Below, one piece after another: positions 25,384 to 38,466 of a DNA stretch of 64,000 bases. The notes under the pieces are model-generated. The model ran no database searches, had not been told where the DNA came from, and saw only the letters and a program-made list of their open reading frames with translations. Source of the DNA: Agrobacterium vitis (GTDB lineage: Bacteria > Pseudomonadota > Alphaproteobacteria > Rhizobiales > Rhizobiaceae); contig NZ_JACXXJ020000002.1 in NCBI RefSeq assembly GCF_014926405.1, positions 62,001 through 126,000 on the forward strand. The letters run 5' to 3'. A program made the position numbers and the translations under genes. How positions within the stretch are numbered: the first letter of the stretch is position 1; each line of letters opens with the position of its first letter.

Positions 25384-27753
25384 TCAATCCTGTGCTTCAT
25401 GGTAGCGCGTCATGAATTTTTCGAGCCAGGCAGAGGGATCCCCTCCATAGGTCTCGCGCAACTGTTCCGCCAAACGCACCGTATTGGCCCGCCCGGACAG
25501 CACAGCAACGTATTCGGGCATGTCGCGAAGATCAAATTCGCAAACGACACTTCCGCTCTCGCGCTTAAGCAGGAACTTGCGACTGCCGACTGCCATGTCC
25601 TCGCGGATAGCTTGAAATTCTCGCTCTGTGCACTTCAACCCGTCTATATAGGCGGACCGGTCGGCCGTGGGTGATGGATAGAAGATCTTTGTCATGCACT
25701 GTGCGACGAGGCTGGCGCCCAACGGGGAATCAAGCACGTGCTCAGGTTGCTGTGTCGCGAGAATTAGCATTCCGTTATTCTTACGAACAGTCAGCAGGAA
25801 CTTGTCGACGACTGCTGCGAATTTCGAGTTCAGCAGGTAGGCGCGAAACTCGTCGCAGCTCATAACGAACCGCCGGCCATCAACCATGGCGCCTATTCGA
25901 TGCAAAAGGTATGCCGCGGCTGGCGCGCATACCTCCTCATATTCAAGGAGGTGAGTCATATCGAAGCCCGTAATCGAAGGATCTAGCTTCACTTCATCAG
26001 ACTCGCCGTCAAACGCCCAGCCAAGCGCATTCCCCCGGCACCACCGCTGCAATCTGGCTCCTGCACCTTCAGACGGCCCGTGCAACAAGAATTCTCGTAG
26101 GCCCACAAGCGACCGCATGTTCGGCTCAAACGATAACTGCCGTTGGATACCGCGCTCTAACCGGCGATTTTCTTCCGGTGAAATTCCGCCCCTGCCGTCG
26201 CTCTCAATCAGCGCCACGATCCACTCGCGGAGGAAATCGCGCGCCGATGCTGTATTCTCCAGGCCGCGCAAAGGTGCAAGGCCGCTTGGCACACCTCTAG
26301 GCAGCGTGAGATAAGTCCCTCCGGTAGCGCGCACCAGCAGTTCACCGCCACGATCCTTATCGAAGAAGACGAGCGTGCCACTGCGATTGGCTATGCTCTG
26401 CTCGAGCATCGCCAGGATAAAGGTCATAAGTGTCGTTTTTCCTCGACCGATAGGCCCGAATATTGCCGTCATGCCAACGTCGTTCTCATGCGGAATATAG
26501 TCGAAGGGAGTCCCGCCGTTCGTCCGGAAGCGTGCAACGGCACCACCCCAATGGCCTGAAGTCCTCCCGCCTGGGAAATTTTCGAAGGAGACCAGTCCTG
26601 CGAAGTTGCGCGAGGTGATAGCCCCAGGACGCGTACGCCATCTGCTGTTTCCTGGAAGCTGAGACCAGTACGCAGCCTCTATTCCAATGCTCTCCTGGAC
26701 AATAACCGCTCCTACATCCGCCAGGCTTGTTCGGGCGCTCGCCCCATGGTCAGCAAGAGTATGGAGATGGTCGGCATAGACGCAAAGACTGAGATGATGC
26801 GAACCCATCACGAATTCGCTACTTGCCAATGAGTCCTCTGCTTGCGCGAGTTCGCCAATCTGGGTGACTGCTTTGTCACCGGAGCTGGTCATTTGGTTTG
26901 ACTTAAGACTGAGCTTGGCGTGAGCCTGCGCGCGAGTGAGAAAAGAGAAACTCTGGCTCAAAACCAGCGGAAAATTTGAGGACAGTAGCGTGTTGAGCAT
27001 ACCAGGCCGCGTCTTCGCGGGATATTCACGGAATGAGAAAATTGATCCGACGTAGTGATCTTTCGGCGTTCGAATCTCTAAGGCACGTTTGCCGCAAATG
27101 ACTCGATCAGTATAGATGGAGGCGCCAAGCGAACCGCTAACGACGGGGACCGCTGAAAAGCGACAAGTCATTATCAGCCGGAGGGCCTCACCAATCTCCG
27201 TGAAAAGCACCTCGTTTTTTTCTCGGATACCAAGGCGGCGGAGACCATAGGCATCAAGCGCGCCAGCGACAACATTCCAAAGGTCCTCCAGATGCCGGAT
27301 CTGATGTGCAAGATCGCCAGCGTTCTTCCCATACAGCCTGGTGAACCTACTTCCCACTTTGCCGAGAGCAGTGCGAGGATATACCATGAGTGTGAGAAAG
27401 TAGTCGTTCCGAAAAAGCTTGCCGGCGAGAACACGTTGCTCGAACGTTTCGCTTAGGTTCGAAGCGAAGCCGCTTCGAAAATGCCTTGGGGGCGGTGCCT
27501 GCACATCGTTATGACGGACAAGATGGGCATACACCGAGACGTTGTCGTCGGCGATATTGCGAAAGAGCGTGTTGAAGGCACGGCAGCGCGCATTTCGGAC
27601 TTCAACCTCCTCCAGTTCGAAGGGCACACCACTGATATGTGCCATGGTCAAGATGGAGCCGTCCTCCAAAAGGACGACATGGTCGCTGAGGTGTCCAATG
27701 TAAGGCAGGTAGATTTCACCAGATCGCTCGGTCGCTCCATTTGTTCCGAACAT
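25384..27753 (-). CDS. virB4: VirB4, secretion ATPase
   Basis: A 789-residue inner-membrane-associated ATPase needed for pilus biogenesis and substrate transfer. The start region is GEIYLPYIGHLSDHVVLLED; the C-terminal ATPase domain has Walker A GPIGRGKTTLM, GTLVFFDKDRGGELL, Walker B region FVMSCDEFRAYLL and the LILATQQPEHVLDSPLG motif. ATG at 27753 is favoured because it gives the exact family length and overlaps the virB3 stop as TGATG; a longer frame to 27819 would lie inside virB3. Confidence 0.97.
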   Translation of the reverse strand: MFGTNGATERSGEIYLPYIGHLSDHVVLLEDGSILTMAHISGVPFELEEVEVRNARCRAFNTLFRNIADDNVSVYAHLVRHNDVQAPPPRHFRSGFASNLSETFEQRVLAGKLFRNDYFLTLMVYPRTALGKVGSRFTRLYGKNAGDLAHQIRHLEDLWNVVAGALDAYGLRRLGIREKNEVLFTEIGEALRLIMTCRFSAVPVVSGSLGASIYTDRVICGKRALEIRTPKDHYVGSIFSFREYPAKTRPGMLNTLLSSNFPLVLSQSFSFLTRAQAHAKLSLKSNQMTSSGDKAVTQIGELAQAEDSLASSEFVMGSHHLSLCVYADHLHTLADHGASARTSLADVGAVIVQESIGIEAAYWSQLPGNSRWRTRPGAITSRNFAGLVSFENFPGGRTSGHWGGAVARFRTNGGTPFDYIPHENDVGMTAIFGPIGRGKTTLMTFILAMLEQSIANRSGTLVFFDKDRGGELLVRATGGTYLTLPRGVPSGLAPLRGLENTASARDFLREWIVALIESDGRGGISPEENRRLERGIQRQLSFEPNMRSLVGLREFLLHGPSEGAGARLQRWCRGNALGWAFDGESDEVKLDPSITGFDMTHLLEYEEVCAPAAAYLLHRIGAMVDGRRFVMSCDEFRAYLLNSKFAAVVDKFLLTVRKNNGMLILATQQPEHVLDSPLGASLVAQCMTKIFYPSPTADRSAYIDGLKCTEREFQAIREDMAVGSRKFLLKRESGSVVCEFDLRDMPEYVAVLSGRANTVRLAEQLRETYGGDPSAWLEKFMTRYHEAQD

Positions 27754-28079
27754 CACGCCATTCCTCTTCCTCGCGGCGGCACTCTGATTGGGTTGGGACT
27801 GACACTCGCCCCGCCCCACGTATGGCTGTCAACACTTCTCCCCGCCGTCTGGAGAAACAGAAAGACCACACTTGCGGCGTTGTAGTCGCGCTCTACGACG
27901 AGCCGGGCTCCAAGCCACAGCGGCAAGAGAACGATTTCGTAGAGCGGATTCTGGACAATAACGATAAGAAAGCCAGCCAACATCATGAACAATCCAGCCA
28001 GCGTAAGCGGCACGCCAAAGAACAATGCAGGTCTCGTCGCCGCTAAATAGAGTGTGGCTTCTTCGAGACGGTCCTTCAT
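27753..28079 (-). CDS. virB3: VirB3, inner-membrane pilus assembly protein
   Basis: A 108-residue membrane protein that works with VirB4 in pilus assembly. It starts MKDRLEEATLYLAATRPALF; two close hydrophobic segments follow (VPLTLAGLFMMLAGFLIVIV and PLYEIVLLPLWLGARLVV) and a hydrophilic tail ends PRGRGMA. The start at 28079 is the family start and overlaps the virB2 stop by 4 bp. Length is identical to A. tumefaciens VirB3. Confidence 0.95.
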   Translation of the reverse strand: MKDRLEEATLYLAATRPALFFGVPLTLAGLFMMLAGFLIVIVQNPLYEIVLLPLWLGARLVVERDYNAASVVFLFLQTAGRSVDSHTWGGASVSPNPIRVPPRGRGMA

Positions 28080-28441
28080 CCGCCGCCCCCGGTGAGCGTT
28101 TGGCCGAGAAAGCTGGCTCCAAACATAATAACGATCCCGCCGACGACGCCAGCTACGAGACCAAGAGAAGCTCGACCGAACATCCATGATATGCCGATGG
28201 CTACGATGCCAAGAACTGCGAGCGATTGACCAAACGGACCAAGAATAAAGGTGCAGATATTGTTGACCATGGTGGCGGGATCGGTTCCGCCCGCCGCTTG
28301 TGCAGCGGCTGGCTCAGAGAAAAGCAAACTCCAGCCGATCGCGCCGCTGAGGCTCGGCAGGTAAGTAACCGCCAGGCGCACAACCAACTCCCTGAGGCAA
28401 CGCAACGTCGAACGCACGCGGTATTTTTCAAAGCATGCCAT
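28076..28441 (-). CDS. virB2: VirB2, T-pilin precursor
   Basis: A 121-residue propilin; the processed and cyclised product is the major T-pilus subunit. A long signal sequence ends near EPAAAQAAGGTDPATMV, matching the known cleavage that leaves Gln at the new N-terminus (between A47 and Q48 in A. tumefaciens). Two hydrophobic helices follow (FGQSLAVLGIVAIGISWMFG and GLVAGVVGGIVIMFGASFLG). The C-terminus ends TLTGGGG, with more glycines than I expect. Confidence 0.96.
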   Translation of the reverse strand: MACFEKYRVRSTLRCLRELVVRLAVTYLPSLSGAIGWSLLFSEPAAAQAAGGTDPATMVNNICTFILGPFGQSLAVLGIVAIGISWMFGRASLGLVAGVVGGIVIMFGASFLGQTLTGGGG

Positions 28442-28465
28442 GAGGGTACATCTCCATTACTCAAT

Positions 28466-29173
28466 TCAAAAAACTTGATCGTCTTCCGGAGTTCTGTGTT
28501 CATTCGGCTCCTGCGGCTCTGGCGAACCAGATGAACCGCCTGCCCCACCTGCTGAGCGGGTGTTGTCGTAAGAACGCCAGACATTCCACGGTTCTTCTGG
28601 GCTCTGCTCATCATGATCTTGATTTTTCGCCGACTGAGCCAGTGGAGGCACGAGTTGCTGAGCCGCCAACTCGACCCTTCGCACATATCCGTTCGTGAAG
28701 CCGCGCTTGAGATTGCCGGTATTGTACGCCGAGATTGCTCGCCGAAGCGCGAGCTGTTCTTCTTGCGCCGTGTTCCCGCCCGTAAAGTGCCGTACAAGCA
28801 GTCGCGCCGCGGCTGATAGAGACGCACAGGGCTCAAATGCATTGCTAGACGTCAAACCCAGCATCGCGAAATTGCTCGAGTTCACCTGCATAAGGCCGAC
28901 ATCGATTGAATGCCCTGCTACGAGACGATCTTCCACACTTCGCCTGGCATCCGCCTGATCAGTCCAGTGAAGAGTTTCATCGGTAGTATTGTCATGAAGC
29001 ACGAGTGGATCGGATCGGCTTTCGACTTTGGCAATCGCTGCAAGCGTAGATGGAGCAACCGAAGGGGCGCATTCGCGAGCAAGCTGACTGAAATCGGCCG
29101 GAGAGAGCGGCGCGGCCTCGCTTGGCTGGACCATTAGAAAAATGATCCCGAAAGATCCTGCCGCCTTCAGCAT
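28466..29173 (-). CDS. virB1: VirB1, lytic transglycosylase
   Basis: A 235-residue periplasmic enzyme that opens peptidoglycan for assembly of the secretion channel; the processed C-terminal part (VirB1*) is secreted. A signal peptide ends near PSEAAP. The transglycosylase domain has the catalytic Glu in LAAIAKVESRSDPLVLHDN, then HSIDVGLMQVNSSNFAMLGL and RRAISAYNTGNLKRGFTNGYV. The C-terminal 60 residues are Gly/Ser/Pro-rich. First gene of the eleven-gene virB operon. Confidence 0.96.
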   Translation of the reverse strand: MLKAAGSFGIIFLMVQPSEAAPLSPADFSQLARECAPSVAPSTLAAIAKVESRSDPLVLHDNTTDETLHWTDQADARRSVEDRLVAGHSIDVGLMQVNSSNFAMLGLTSSNAFEPCASLSAAARLLVRHFTGGNTAQEEQLALRRAISAYNTGNLKRGFTNGYVRRVELAAQQLVPPLAQSAKNQDHDEQSPEEPWNVWRSYDNTRSAGGAGGSSGSPEPQEPNEHRTPEDDQVF

Positions 29174-29290
29174 TCTATATCTCCTACGTCTCGCACTGAT
29201 CTTCGCTGCAGTCTCAAGATGACGTGACCGCTAACGATCGCGACTATGGGAAGGATCTGTTACTCTTGGGTTTTAATGTTTTCGTTATTG

Positions 29291-29302
29291 ATTTCATTTG
29301 AA
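29291..29302 (-). promoter_or_regulatory. vir box of the virB operon
   Basis: TTCAAATGAAAT on the minus strand matches the VirG consensus TNCAATTGAAAY at 11 of 12 positions, 118 bp before virB1. It sits in a 603-bp spacer (29174-29776) between virA and virB1 in which I see no gene; the AT-rich part just downstream of the box (29260-29290) would hold the promoter. Confidence 0.8.
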
Positions 29303-29776
29303 GCAAATGACGTCGTTGATGGATGCTTGTTTGGTTGGCCGAGCTGAGTACGAGCCAATTTCACCTAAAAGAGACGGTCGGGCGGATTGTTTGCGTGGGG
29401 CAGGTATTGCTGTCGAATCGTGCCTTCTTTGGTTCCGCTGCGGAGAAGCACATTTCTCTTTGTTTTGAGTTTTAACCGACGTTGACCGAGAAACGTCACA
29501 AATCTCGCGGGGCTGTCACGGCGGTGCAGTCAAAACAGATCATATAAATGCGCATACGGGATCATTCGAGTAATCACGACCAGCAGATTGATCGAGTCGG
29601 CCTATTCAACAATGCTGTCCCCTGAGTGTCTCAGCAACGCCATTGGAGGCATCTCGCTGCCGTAGCGCAGGAGATCTCGGGTCATCCGGAATCCCACCCA
29701 GTTCGTGCGTCATTGAAAGCTTTATTGCGTTGCATCTCTACCCGAATTATGCCGACCCCATCCTTAATCTGTCCAT

Positions 29777-32287
29777 TTATTCCGTTCTGATATTCGCGCG
29801 AACCACATAGGCGAGAGCCTTGGATGACACCGGTTTTTGCAAAAAGTGGTTAGATGCCTCGCCGTCCGCCGAAATTGAAACGTTTTTTTGATGCTGCCCG
29901 ATCATGATGATCGGCACTTTTTCTAGTGTCGCGACCCAGGAGCCTACACGTTCTCCATCGAGAAACGATGAATGATCAATCAGAACAATATCTGCCTCTT
30001 TGCCTGCCAAAACCCAGTCAGTCAGCCCTTTGAACGTGTTAAAGCCGACTGGCTCATAACCGAGCGCCGCGATCGTTTCCTCATACCTTTCAAGCGTCAC
30101 CGGATCGGGTTCAACCACAGCGACAATCTCTCCGCTACCGAGCGGTATTTTTTCAGGTCCAAAAAAACTCTCTGAATTCACTGGCTTCTTCGCCGAAGTT
30201 GGCAGATAAATGTCGAAGCGCGTACCTCTGCCAACAGTTGAGATCACATCGACAAAACCCGCCATTGCGCTGACGTGGCCGTGCACGGTGGAGAGCCCCA
30301 GCCCAGTGCCGCCGCATTGCGCGCGCGTGGTAAAAAAAGGCTCAAAAATATGTGGCAATGCGGCTTCGCCTATGCCTCCACCGTTATCCTCAACTGAAAG
30401 AAGGATGTAATCGCCAGCGGGTATCGTGCCGTTCGCAAGTACCTTATGCTTCCATACAAACGATCTATAGACGCTGACCTCGATACGCCCGGAGCCTATA
30501 CAAGCCTCTGCGGCGTTCTTACACAGGTTCATCAGTATCTGCTCAATTTCGAGCGGATTTCCTTCGACAATCATCTGAGCGCTTTGAATATTGAAATCGA
30601 CCTCCACCTCTGAAGGCAGCGCAACACGTAACGAAGGTGCAATCTCCCTCACCAACGCCGACAGGTTGAACGGCCTTGCTGTCCGTTCACGTCGCCGGCT
30701 AAGCGCAAGAATCTGATCAATAATCAGTCTCGCTCGATTGCTTTCAGCATTGATGCGATCGATGTAGTGTCGAGCGTAAGTGCGGCGGTGTAGAATGTTT
30801 TGTGCCATTTCGGCGTAGCCGAGAATTACCCCAAGAATGTTGTTGAATTCGTGCGCTATGCCTCCTGCAAGTGTCCCAACGGCTTCAAGCCGTTCCGCAT
30901 GTTTCAAACGACGCTCAAGAATGTCTCGCTGGGTTTGCTTGCACCGAATGACCACATAATGGCTGACACAGCCAGCGGCAAGTTCCATAAGTTGAACTTC
31001 ACTTGACGCTGGCTGCACGGGGTCTCGATCGAACCTAAGGCCGAAAACAGCAACTAGTCGATCGGACACCTTGAACGCAACCAACGCCCACCGGCCAGGG
31101 GCGTCTTCATTAAAGCAACTTGCCTTTCGGGCAGGATAGTCTCGAAAGATCGATCCGTGCTCGTCGGCCTGGACCAGAGAAACAATTTTCCGGATCCGCC
31201 GCTCGTTCCAGCTCGGCGGAGGCGCGCTTGCGGAAAACGTCTCGGCAATTTCGTTTTCAGTAACGTTCACTAACCCTAGCACACACTGGTTAGCTTCAAA
31301 AAAATTCTCAATAGTTCCCAGTGCGGCTTCCGCTGAGGATTTCAGTGACTGCTTTGTTTCTGTAGAATCTTCGAAGCAAACCCCAATTTTCTTGATAACT
31401 TCTTCAAAATCCAGGCGTCTCGCCAACCTGTCGGTTCGTCGACGCAATTTGTGAACCAGAATTACTATCCCAAAGCAGAAGAATACTGAAACAGCACCGA
31501 GAAACGTTCGTACCCGTTGCTCAACCACTCTGGCCAAGCTGTCAGCTTCCAGGTATGCCCGCTGCAACTTCTTCGTATTCTCGAACGTTCCAGAGGCCTG
31601 AACCAGCTTTACAGTTTCATTCAACCTCGGCAGTACGCCTAGGATAACCCTTCCATTACGGACGACCTCCTGAATAGCGACCTTATCCGCGTTCGTCGAC
31701 ATCTGAAGCTGGTCTAGACTTTGAGTGATCTGTAGTGCGAGCTCGGTGTTTGGTCGAAACGAAAACTGCAGCATTAAATAGCCCAGCTCAGGCACCTTCG
31801 CTGCGTTCAAATCTCGGCTATCCGAGGTTCTCAGAAGCGAGCTTATTGACTGATTAAAGGTCGCCAATGAATCCTCGAACACCACATTTTGCGCCCCGAA
31901 CGATGCAACCGCCGCGTCGGTCGTGTTTATCGAGGACTTCAGTCGCGCAAGCAGTTCGGAGAGTTCCCCTACATCTTCAAGACGCGCCTTCTTAAAAAGC
32001 TGCTGTAGATTTGCGATGCTCGAGCGCACTCGCCCCAGAGGAACGATAAGAGGACGGTAATTCCGAAGAAGGCCGGCGTGAGCACGCAACACGTTCCGCT
32101 GGAGCAGCGCACAATCGACGTCGATTGACTGCAACTCAGTTAGAATCGCTTCACTGCTTTTTTCATTTTTCCAGGGTCCAATGGCCAGAACCGCAAAAGA
32201 TATAGCCGCAACTACCAATGCTAAAACGTACCAGGAATTGATAGCGAGCAGAACCTTCCGGGAAGGTAACAAACGATCCCAAGTCAT
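29777..32287 (-). CDS. virA: VirA, hybrid sensor kinase for plant phenolics
   Basis: An 836-residue membrane histidine kinase that detects acetosyringone-type phenolics, sugars (with ChvE) and acidity and phosphorylates VirG. A first membrane segment lies at about residues 17-35 and a second at about 260-278 ([17 protein letters not shown]), enclosing the periplasmic domain. Next come the linker domain and a kinase domain with H-box [15 protein letters not shown] (His near residue 472), N-box [22 protein letters not shown] and [16 protein letters not shown]-terminal receiver-like domain ends the protein, with Asp in [11 protein letters not shown]. Family length is about 830. It lies upstream of virB on the same strand. 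Confidence 0.97.
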   Translation of the reverse strand: MTWDRLLPSRKVLLAINSWYVLALVVAAISFAVLAIGPWKNEKSSEAILTELQSIDVDCALLQRNVLRAHAGLLRNYRPLIVPLGRVRSSIANLQQLFKKARLEDVGELSELLARLKSSINTTDAAVASFGAQNVVFEDSLATFNQSISSLLRTSDSRDLNAAKVPELGYLMLQFSFRPNTELALQITQSLDQLQMSTNADKVAIQEVVRNGRVILGVLPRLNETVKLVQASGTFENTKKLQRAYLEADSLARVVEQRVRTFLGAVSVFFCFGIVILVHKLRRRTDRLARRLDFEEVIKKIGVCFEDSTETKQSLKSSAEAALGTIENFFEANQCVLGLVNVTENEIAETFSASAPPPSWNERRIRKIVSLVQADEHGSIFRDYPARKASCFNEDAPGRWALVAFKVSDRLVAVFGLRFDRDPVQPASSEVQLMELAAGCVSHYVVIRCKQTQRDILERRLKHAERLEAVGTLAGGIAHEFNNILGVILGYAEMAQNILHRRTYARHYIDRINAESNRARLIIDQILALSRRRERTARPFNLSALVREIAPSLRVALPSEVEVDFNIQSAQMIVEGNPLEIEQILMNLCKNAAEACIGSGRIEVSVYRSFVWKHKVLANGTIPAGDYILLSVEDNGGGIGEAALPHIFEPFFTTRAQCGGTGLGLSTVHGHVSAMAGFVDVISTVGRGTRFDIYLPTSAKKPVNSESFFGPEKIPLGSGEIVAVVEPDPVTLERYEETIAALGYEPVGFNTFKGLTDWVLAGKEADIVLIDHSSFLDGERVGSWVATLEKVPIIMIGQHQKNVSISADGEASNHFLQKPVSSKALAYVVRANIRTE

Positions 32288-32526
32288 TTAGTTACCTCTC
32301 TTTGCAACAGCCGACCCGATTATGCGGATGTCGAGGGATTAGCGTCACCCGATGATCTCACCCCGGAATTACTTATCATTCTTACATCCGTGATACGAAT
32401 TGCCGCACGGAAGAAAATTCCAGCCAAACAAGCAGAAACCAAGCTGTCCATGCGAGACTATAGGCGGCGGCGCTTAGATGCTGTCTTCCTCACCTCCACG
32501 ACGATCGGCGCCACGAGGCCCCGGTT

Positions 32527-34628
<2,102 letters not shown>

Positions 34629-34659
34629 TCAGCCGTCTTCTATCTTAAACGTACTGCGG

Positions 34660-34671
34660 ACTTCAATTGAC
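34660..34671 (-). promoter_or_regulatory. Candidate vir box for the aminotransferase-virH operon
   Basis: GTCAATTGAAGT on the minus strand matches TNCAATTGAAAY at 10 of 12 positions, 65 bp before the aminotransferase start. The CAATTGAA core is intact. This would place virH under VirG control, as known for virH in octopine plasmids. The remaining spacer to kup (34672-35090) shows no gene. Confidence 0.65.
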
Positions 34672-35090
34672 TGGTGGTCGCTTGTTACAAACGAAACCAA
34701 ATTTCGCTCCCTCGGCAAAATGCATGATCTTTGTCGATCGAAGGCGTATTGGCTGGCGGGTCGAGCGTGCTGCTTTGTCTTCGATCAAGATTGTCAAATA
34801 AGGAATATCTGGCTATTGCCGAGAATCTGCCGCTTTAGGATTCCGAAGAGCCCCCTCAAGTCAGCAATTCGGCCGACACATCTGCTACTTCTTATGCATT
34901 ACAGATGAAGTTCGATTCAACTTTCCTTGTATTTTGACTTTGTGAGATAAGGCCTCAACGAACGCTCGCATCAGCGAGGAAAACAGCGCCGCGTCAATGA
35001 TCGCCCGCCTCTACGAACGCCTTTTTTGCGTTAGGCGATCTAAACAATGTGGGAAAAAGAGGCTGGCTCTAAGGAGCCTGTTGCAACTTC

Positions 35091-36989
35091 ATGTCCGAAG
35101 AGAGCCATCTGAACGAACGCCACATGACGCCGCGAAAGCGGTTCTGTCTTGCGCTGGGTTCTGTCGGTGTCGTCTACGGCGATATCGGCACCAGCCCGCT
35201 CTATGCCTTTCGCGAAGCGCTGAAGCCGGTGGTCCATGACGGCGCCACCCGTTTCGAGATCATCAGCCTGATCTCGCTGATGATTTGGGCGCTGACGATC
35301 ATCGTCACCATCAAATATGTGCTCTTCCTGCTGCGCGCGGACAACGACGGCGAGGGCGGCACGCTGTCGCTACTTGCCCTGCTGATGAAGACCGCCAACG
35401 GCCATACCGCCATCCTGATGCTGCTCGGCCTGATCGGTGCCTCCCTCTTCCTCGGGGATGCGATGATCACCCCGGCTCTATCCGTGTTGTCGGCCGTCGA
35501 GGGTCTGAAGCTCGTCGCACCCCGCCTCGCGGGCTATATCGTGCCGATCTCGGTGGTGATCCTGGCGCTGCTCTTCGTCGTGCAATCACGTGGCACCGGC
35601 GCCGTCGCGAAGTTCTTCGGCCCGATCACCGCCATCTGGTTCCTCGTCACGGCCGCTGCCGGCATTTCTCATATCTCGGACGACTACGGCATTCTGGCCG
35701 CCTTCAATCCCTATTATGCCGTCAGCTTCCTGCTGCATGAGGGCTTCGATGGCGTCGTCGTGCTCGGCGCCGTGTTCCTGACGGTGACGGGCGCGGAAGC
35801 GCTCTATGCCGATCTTGGCCATTTCGGCCGTCGTCCGATTCAGTGGGCCTGGTTCCTGCTGGTTTTCCCGTCGCTGACGCTGAATTATCTCGGGCAGGGC
35901 GCGCTCGTTCTCGGCAATCCGGGGACGATGTCCGACCCCTTCTATCTGATGTATCCGAAATGGGCGCTGCTGCCTGTCGTCATCCTGGCGACCGCCGCGA
36001 CGATCATCGCCAGCCAGGCTGTCATCACCGGCGCCTTCTCGATGGTGCGCCAGGGCATCAACCTCGGCTTCCTGCCGCGCATGGAAATCCTGTTCACCTC
36101 GGAAACCAATGCCGGGCAGATCTTCGTGCCTTCGGTCAATGCCGTGCTGTTCATCGGCGTCATCTTCCTGGTTCTGAGTTTCAAGACATCGGACGCACTG
36201 GCGACCGCCTACGGCATCTCCGTCACCGGCGCCATGGTCGTCACCTCGATCATGGCCTTCGAATTCGTCCGCGCCCGCTGGAACTGGTCGCTCCCGGTTG
36301 CGGTGATCGCGCTCGTGCCACTGGTAGTGCTCGAAATGATCTTCCTCGGCGCCAACCTTTTGAAGATCCACGACGGCGGCTATATCCCGATCATGATCGC
36401 CACCGCCTTTACCGTCGTCATGTGGACCTGGCGTCGCGGCACGGCGATCCTGATGGAAAAGACCCGCCACGCCGATATTCCGCTTGCCTCCTTCCTTAGC
36501 TCGATCGAGCGCAAGGGTGAACATTCGCCGGCCCAGGTTACGGGCACCGCGATCTTCCTGACCGGCGATCCGGAGTCCGCCCCCGCCGCCTTGCTGCACA
36601 ATCTCAAGCACAACCACGTGCTTCACGACCGCAACGTCATCCTGACGATCCGCACGATCAGCAAACCGCGTGTACCGAGCCACGCCCGTTACAAGATAGA
36701 ACAGATTTCCGAGCGTTTCTCTCGCGTCGAACTGCTCTTCGGCTTCATGGAACCGCATAATGTGTCTCAAGCCCTGGCGACGTTGCGCAAGGCCGGATTG
36801 AAGTTCGACATCATGTCGACCTCCTTCTATCTCGGTCGCCGTAAGCTCCTGCCGGATGCCAAGTCGGGTATGCCCTACTGGCAGGACCGACTTTACATCG
36901 TACTTGCAAATGCTGCCGCAATGCCGTCAGATTATTTCAGCCTGCCAGCCAACCGCGTGGTCGAACTGGGATCGCAAGTCATTGTTTGA
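35091..36989 (+). CDS. kup: Kup-family potassium uptake protein
   Basis: A 632-residue KUP/HAK/KT K+:H+ symporter. The signature [19 protein letters not shown] is at residues 25-43, followed by about twelve membrane helices (for example [38 protein letters not shown] and [20 protein letters not shown]) and a 170-residue cytoplasmic C-terminal domain ([20 protein letters not shown]). AAGGAG lies about 15 bp before the ATG; ATG at 35124 is an alternative start. GC content and codon use are clearly higher than in the flanking vir genes, suggesting a chromosomal-type origin. No vir box was seen. Confidence 0.95.
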   Translation: MSEESHLNERHMTPRKRFCLALGSVGVVYGDIGTSPLYAFREALKPVVHDGATRFEIISLISLMIWALTIIVTIKYVLFLLRADNDGEGGTLSLLALLMKTANGHTAILMLLGLIGASLFLGDAMITPALSVLSAVEGLKLVAPRLAGYIVPISVVILALLFVVQSRGTGAVAKFFGPITAIWFLVTAAAGISHISDDYGILAAFNPYYAVSFLLHEGFDGVVVLGAVFLTVTGAEALYADLGHFGRRPIQWAWFLLVFPSLTLNYLGQGALVLGNPGTMSDPFYLMYPKWALLPVVILATAATIIASQAVITGAFSMVRQGINLGFLPRMEILFTSETNAGQIFVPSVNAVLFIGVIFLVLSFKTSDALATAYGISVTGAMVVTSIMAFEFVRARWNWSLPVAVIALVPLVVLEMIFLGANLLKIHDGGYIPIMIATAFTVVMWTWRRGTAILMEKTRHADIPLASFLSSIERKGEHSPAQVTGTAIFLTGDPESAPAALLHNLKHNHVLHDRNVILTIRTISKPRVPSHARYKIEQISERFSRVELLFGFMEPHNVSQALATLRKAGLKFDIMSTSFYLGRRKLLPDAKSGMPYWQDRLYIVLANAAAMPSDYFSLPANRVVELGSQVIV

Positions 36990-37302
36990 GATCTGCCCCA
37001 GTTATGCCGATGTGGACGCCAAGGAGAGTTGAGTATTTTTCGGCGTCCGCCCGCATGGCTTTTGAGGTGGGGCAAAGGCCAGAGGCGCGATGAGGACTTT
37101 GGAGCAGACATGCTTCGGAAGCAATTCGGCGTTCTGGCGGAGAGCCCGCGCCAAAACATTGATATAGACGGAAATTTTCATTCGTCCCCAGCCAGCCAGA
37201 GGCTTCACCTTGTTGATCACCAAAGATTTGGCAGTGGCGCCGTCCTTTGATGAGCCACCTGGCCGCGAGTTTAATCCATCGCTGGTAAGATTATCTGCCT
37301 CT
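36990..37302. other. Spacer between kup and virJ control region
   Basis: A minus-strand frame at 37002-37223 reads VINKVKPLAGWGRMKISV and could be debris of an unidentified gene, but no family is recognisable. Nothing else is seen. Confidence 0.4.
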
Positions 37303-37348
37303 GTTTCATCTGTAACAACTCACAACACAGCCGACATCAACTTGAAAC
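37303..37348 (+). promoter_or_regulatory. Two vir-box-like sites upstream of virJ
   Basis: TCAACTTGAAAC at 37337-37348 matches TNCAATTGAAAY at 10 of 12 positions in the virJ direction, 59 bp before the start codon. A second site, GTTTCATCTGTA at 37303-37314, is a 10 of 12 match on the other strand and is identical to the site before virE1. Paired sites are common in vir promoters. Confidence 0.65.
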
Positions 37349-37407
37349 AGCAGTTGGAAATTATCCATATCCGACACGCAGGTTAACAACTGACGCAGGG
37401 TCTCGAC

Positions 37408-38148
37408 ATGGTAATAAAGTTGTTATTGGTATTCGCGTTAACACTTATTCCCGGAGTAAATTCCGCATACGCAAACCAACGCGTCAACCATGTCATGTGG
37501 TCGAATAGAGGCGCAAATCGACTAGGGATTCCTCTTCGCGTGTTTAGCGCCAATCCAACCAAGAACACGGTCGCGATCTTTTACTCTGGCGATGCTGGAT
37601 GGCAGAATATCGACGAAGAGATTGCTAACTATCTGCAGACGGAAGGGATTCCCGTCGTTGGCGTCAATTCACTCCGTTATTTTTGGTCCGAACGGTCTCC
37701 AAGCGGAACTGCGGCAGATCTTGGACATTTAATTGATGTCTACACCAAGCTTTTCGGCGTGCAGAATGTTTTACTTGTAGGATATTCCTTCGGCGCTGAC
37801 GTCATGCCAGCAAGCTTCAATCGGCTTACCCACGAGCAAAGAATGCAGGTTAAGCAAATCTCCCTCCTGGCATTGTCACATCAGGTCGACTATGTCGTTT
37901 CACTCAGGGGCTGGCTTCAACTCGAAACCGAAGGTAAAGGCGGCAATCCTCTGAATGACCTCACATCGATTGACCCAACAATCGTCCAATGCATGTACGG
38001 GCGCGATGACCGCAATAATGCTTGCCCATCGCTCCGGCAGACCGGCGCCGAAGTTATTGGCTTTAGTGGCGGGCATCATTTTGATAATGATTTCAATGGA
38101 TTGTCTAAGCGCATCGTCTCAGGCCTCGTGACACGCCTAAGACATTAA
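37408..38148 (+). CDS. virJ: VirJ, periplasmic T-DNA transfer factor
   Basis: A 246-residue secreted protein homologous to chromosomal AcvB; VirJ or AcvB is needed for T-DNA transfer. A signal peptide is clear (LLLVFALTLIPGVNSAYA). The alpha/beta-hydrolase-like VirJ domain has VAIFYSGDAGWQNIDEEIA, GIPVVGVNSLRYFW, VLLVGYSFGADVMPASFN (nucleophile elbow G-Y-S-F-G), CMYGRDDRNNACPSL and GFSGGHHFDND. Family members act on lysyl-phosphatidylglycerol; that role is knowledge of AcvB, not seen here. It stands alone on the plus strand with vir-box-like sites upstream. Confidence 0.95.
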   Translation: MVIKLLLVFALTLIPGVNSAYANQRVNHVMWSNRGANRLGIPLRVFSANPTKNTVAIFYSGDAGWQNIDEEIANYLQTEGIPVVGVNSLRYFWSERSPSGTAADLGHLIDVYTKLFGVQNVLLVGYSFGADVMPASFNRLTHEQRMQVKQISLLALSHQVDYVVSLRGWLQLETEGKGGNPLNDLTSIDPTIVQCMYGRDDRNNACPSLRQTGAEVIGFSGGHHFDNDFNGLSKRIVSGLVTRLRH

Positions 38149-38466
38149 TAACGTTTAGAGTGCTTAGCTTCGCCCTTATTTAATGGTTTTTCCAATTCGG
38201 CAGTATTTTGATTCACTCATGGCGGGAGAAATTGGCATGAATGATTTGTTTTGTTGACCCCTTCACACTTCAGCCAGATCCAGCTGTTTTTGCCGATTGC
38301 TCGCGGCGTCGAGCGCGTGGATGGTCTGAGGGTGAGAGGTTGCATGGGCACGTTCACATCGCCCCTCCCCCCAACAGAAATTTGAGCGGTTCCGAACGCC
38401 GCTCGATGTTCATTTGATGAAGGAGATCATCGCTCCAGGGAGCAGTCGAGGTCGCCACCGCGAAAT
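38149..38466. other. Spacer downstream of virJ, no gene recognised
   Basis: I found no convincing frame or RNA gene. The first codons of the broken LuxR gene may lie here but cannot be read. Confidence 0.4.

Noticed and set aside
35586-36770. 394-codon open frame on the minus strand opposite kup
   Set aside because: It is a shadow of the high-GC kup gene: composition is dominated by D, R, G, E and H, with no domain and no ribosome-binding site.
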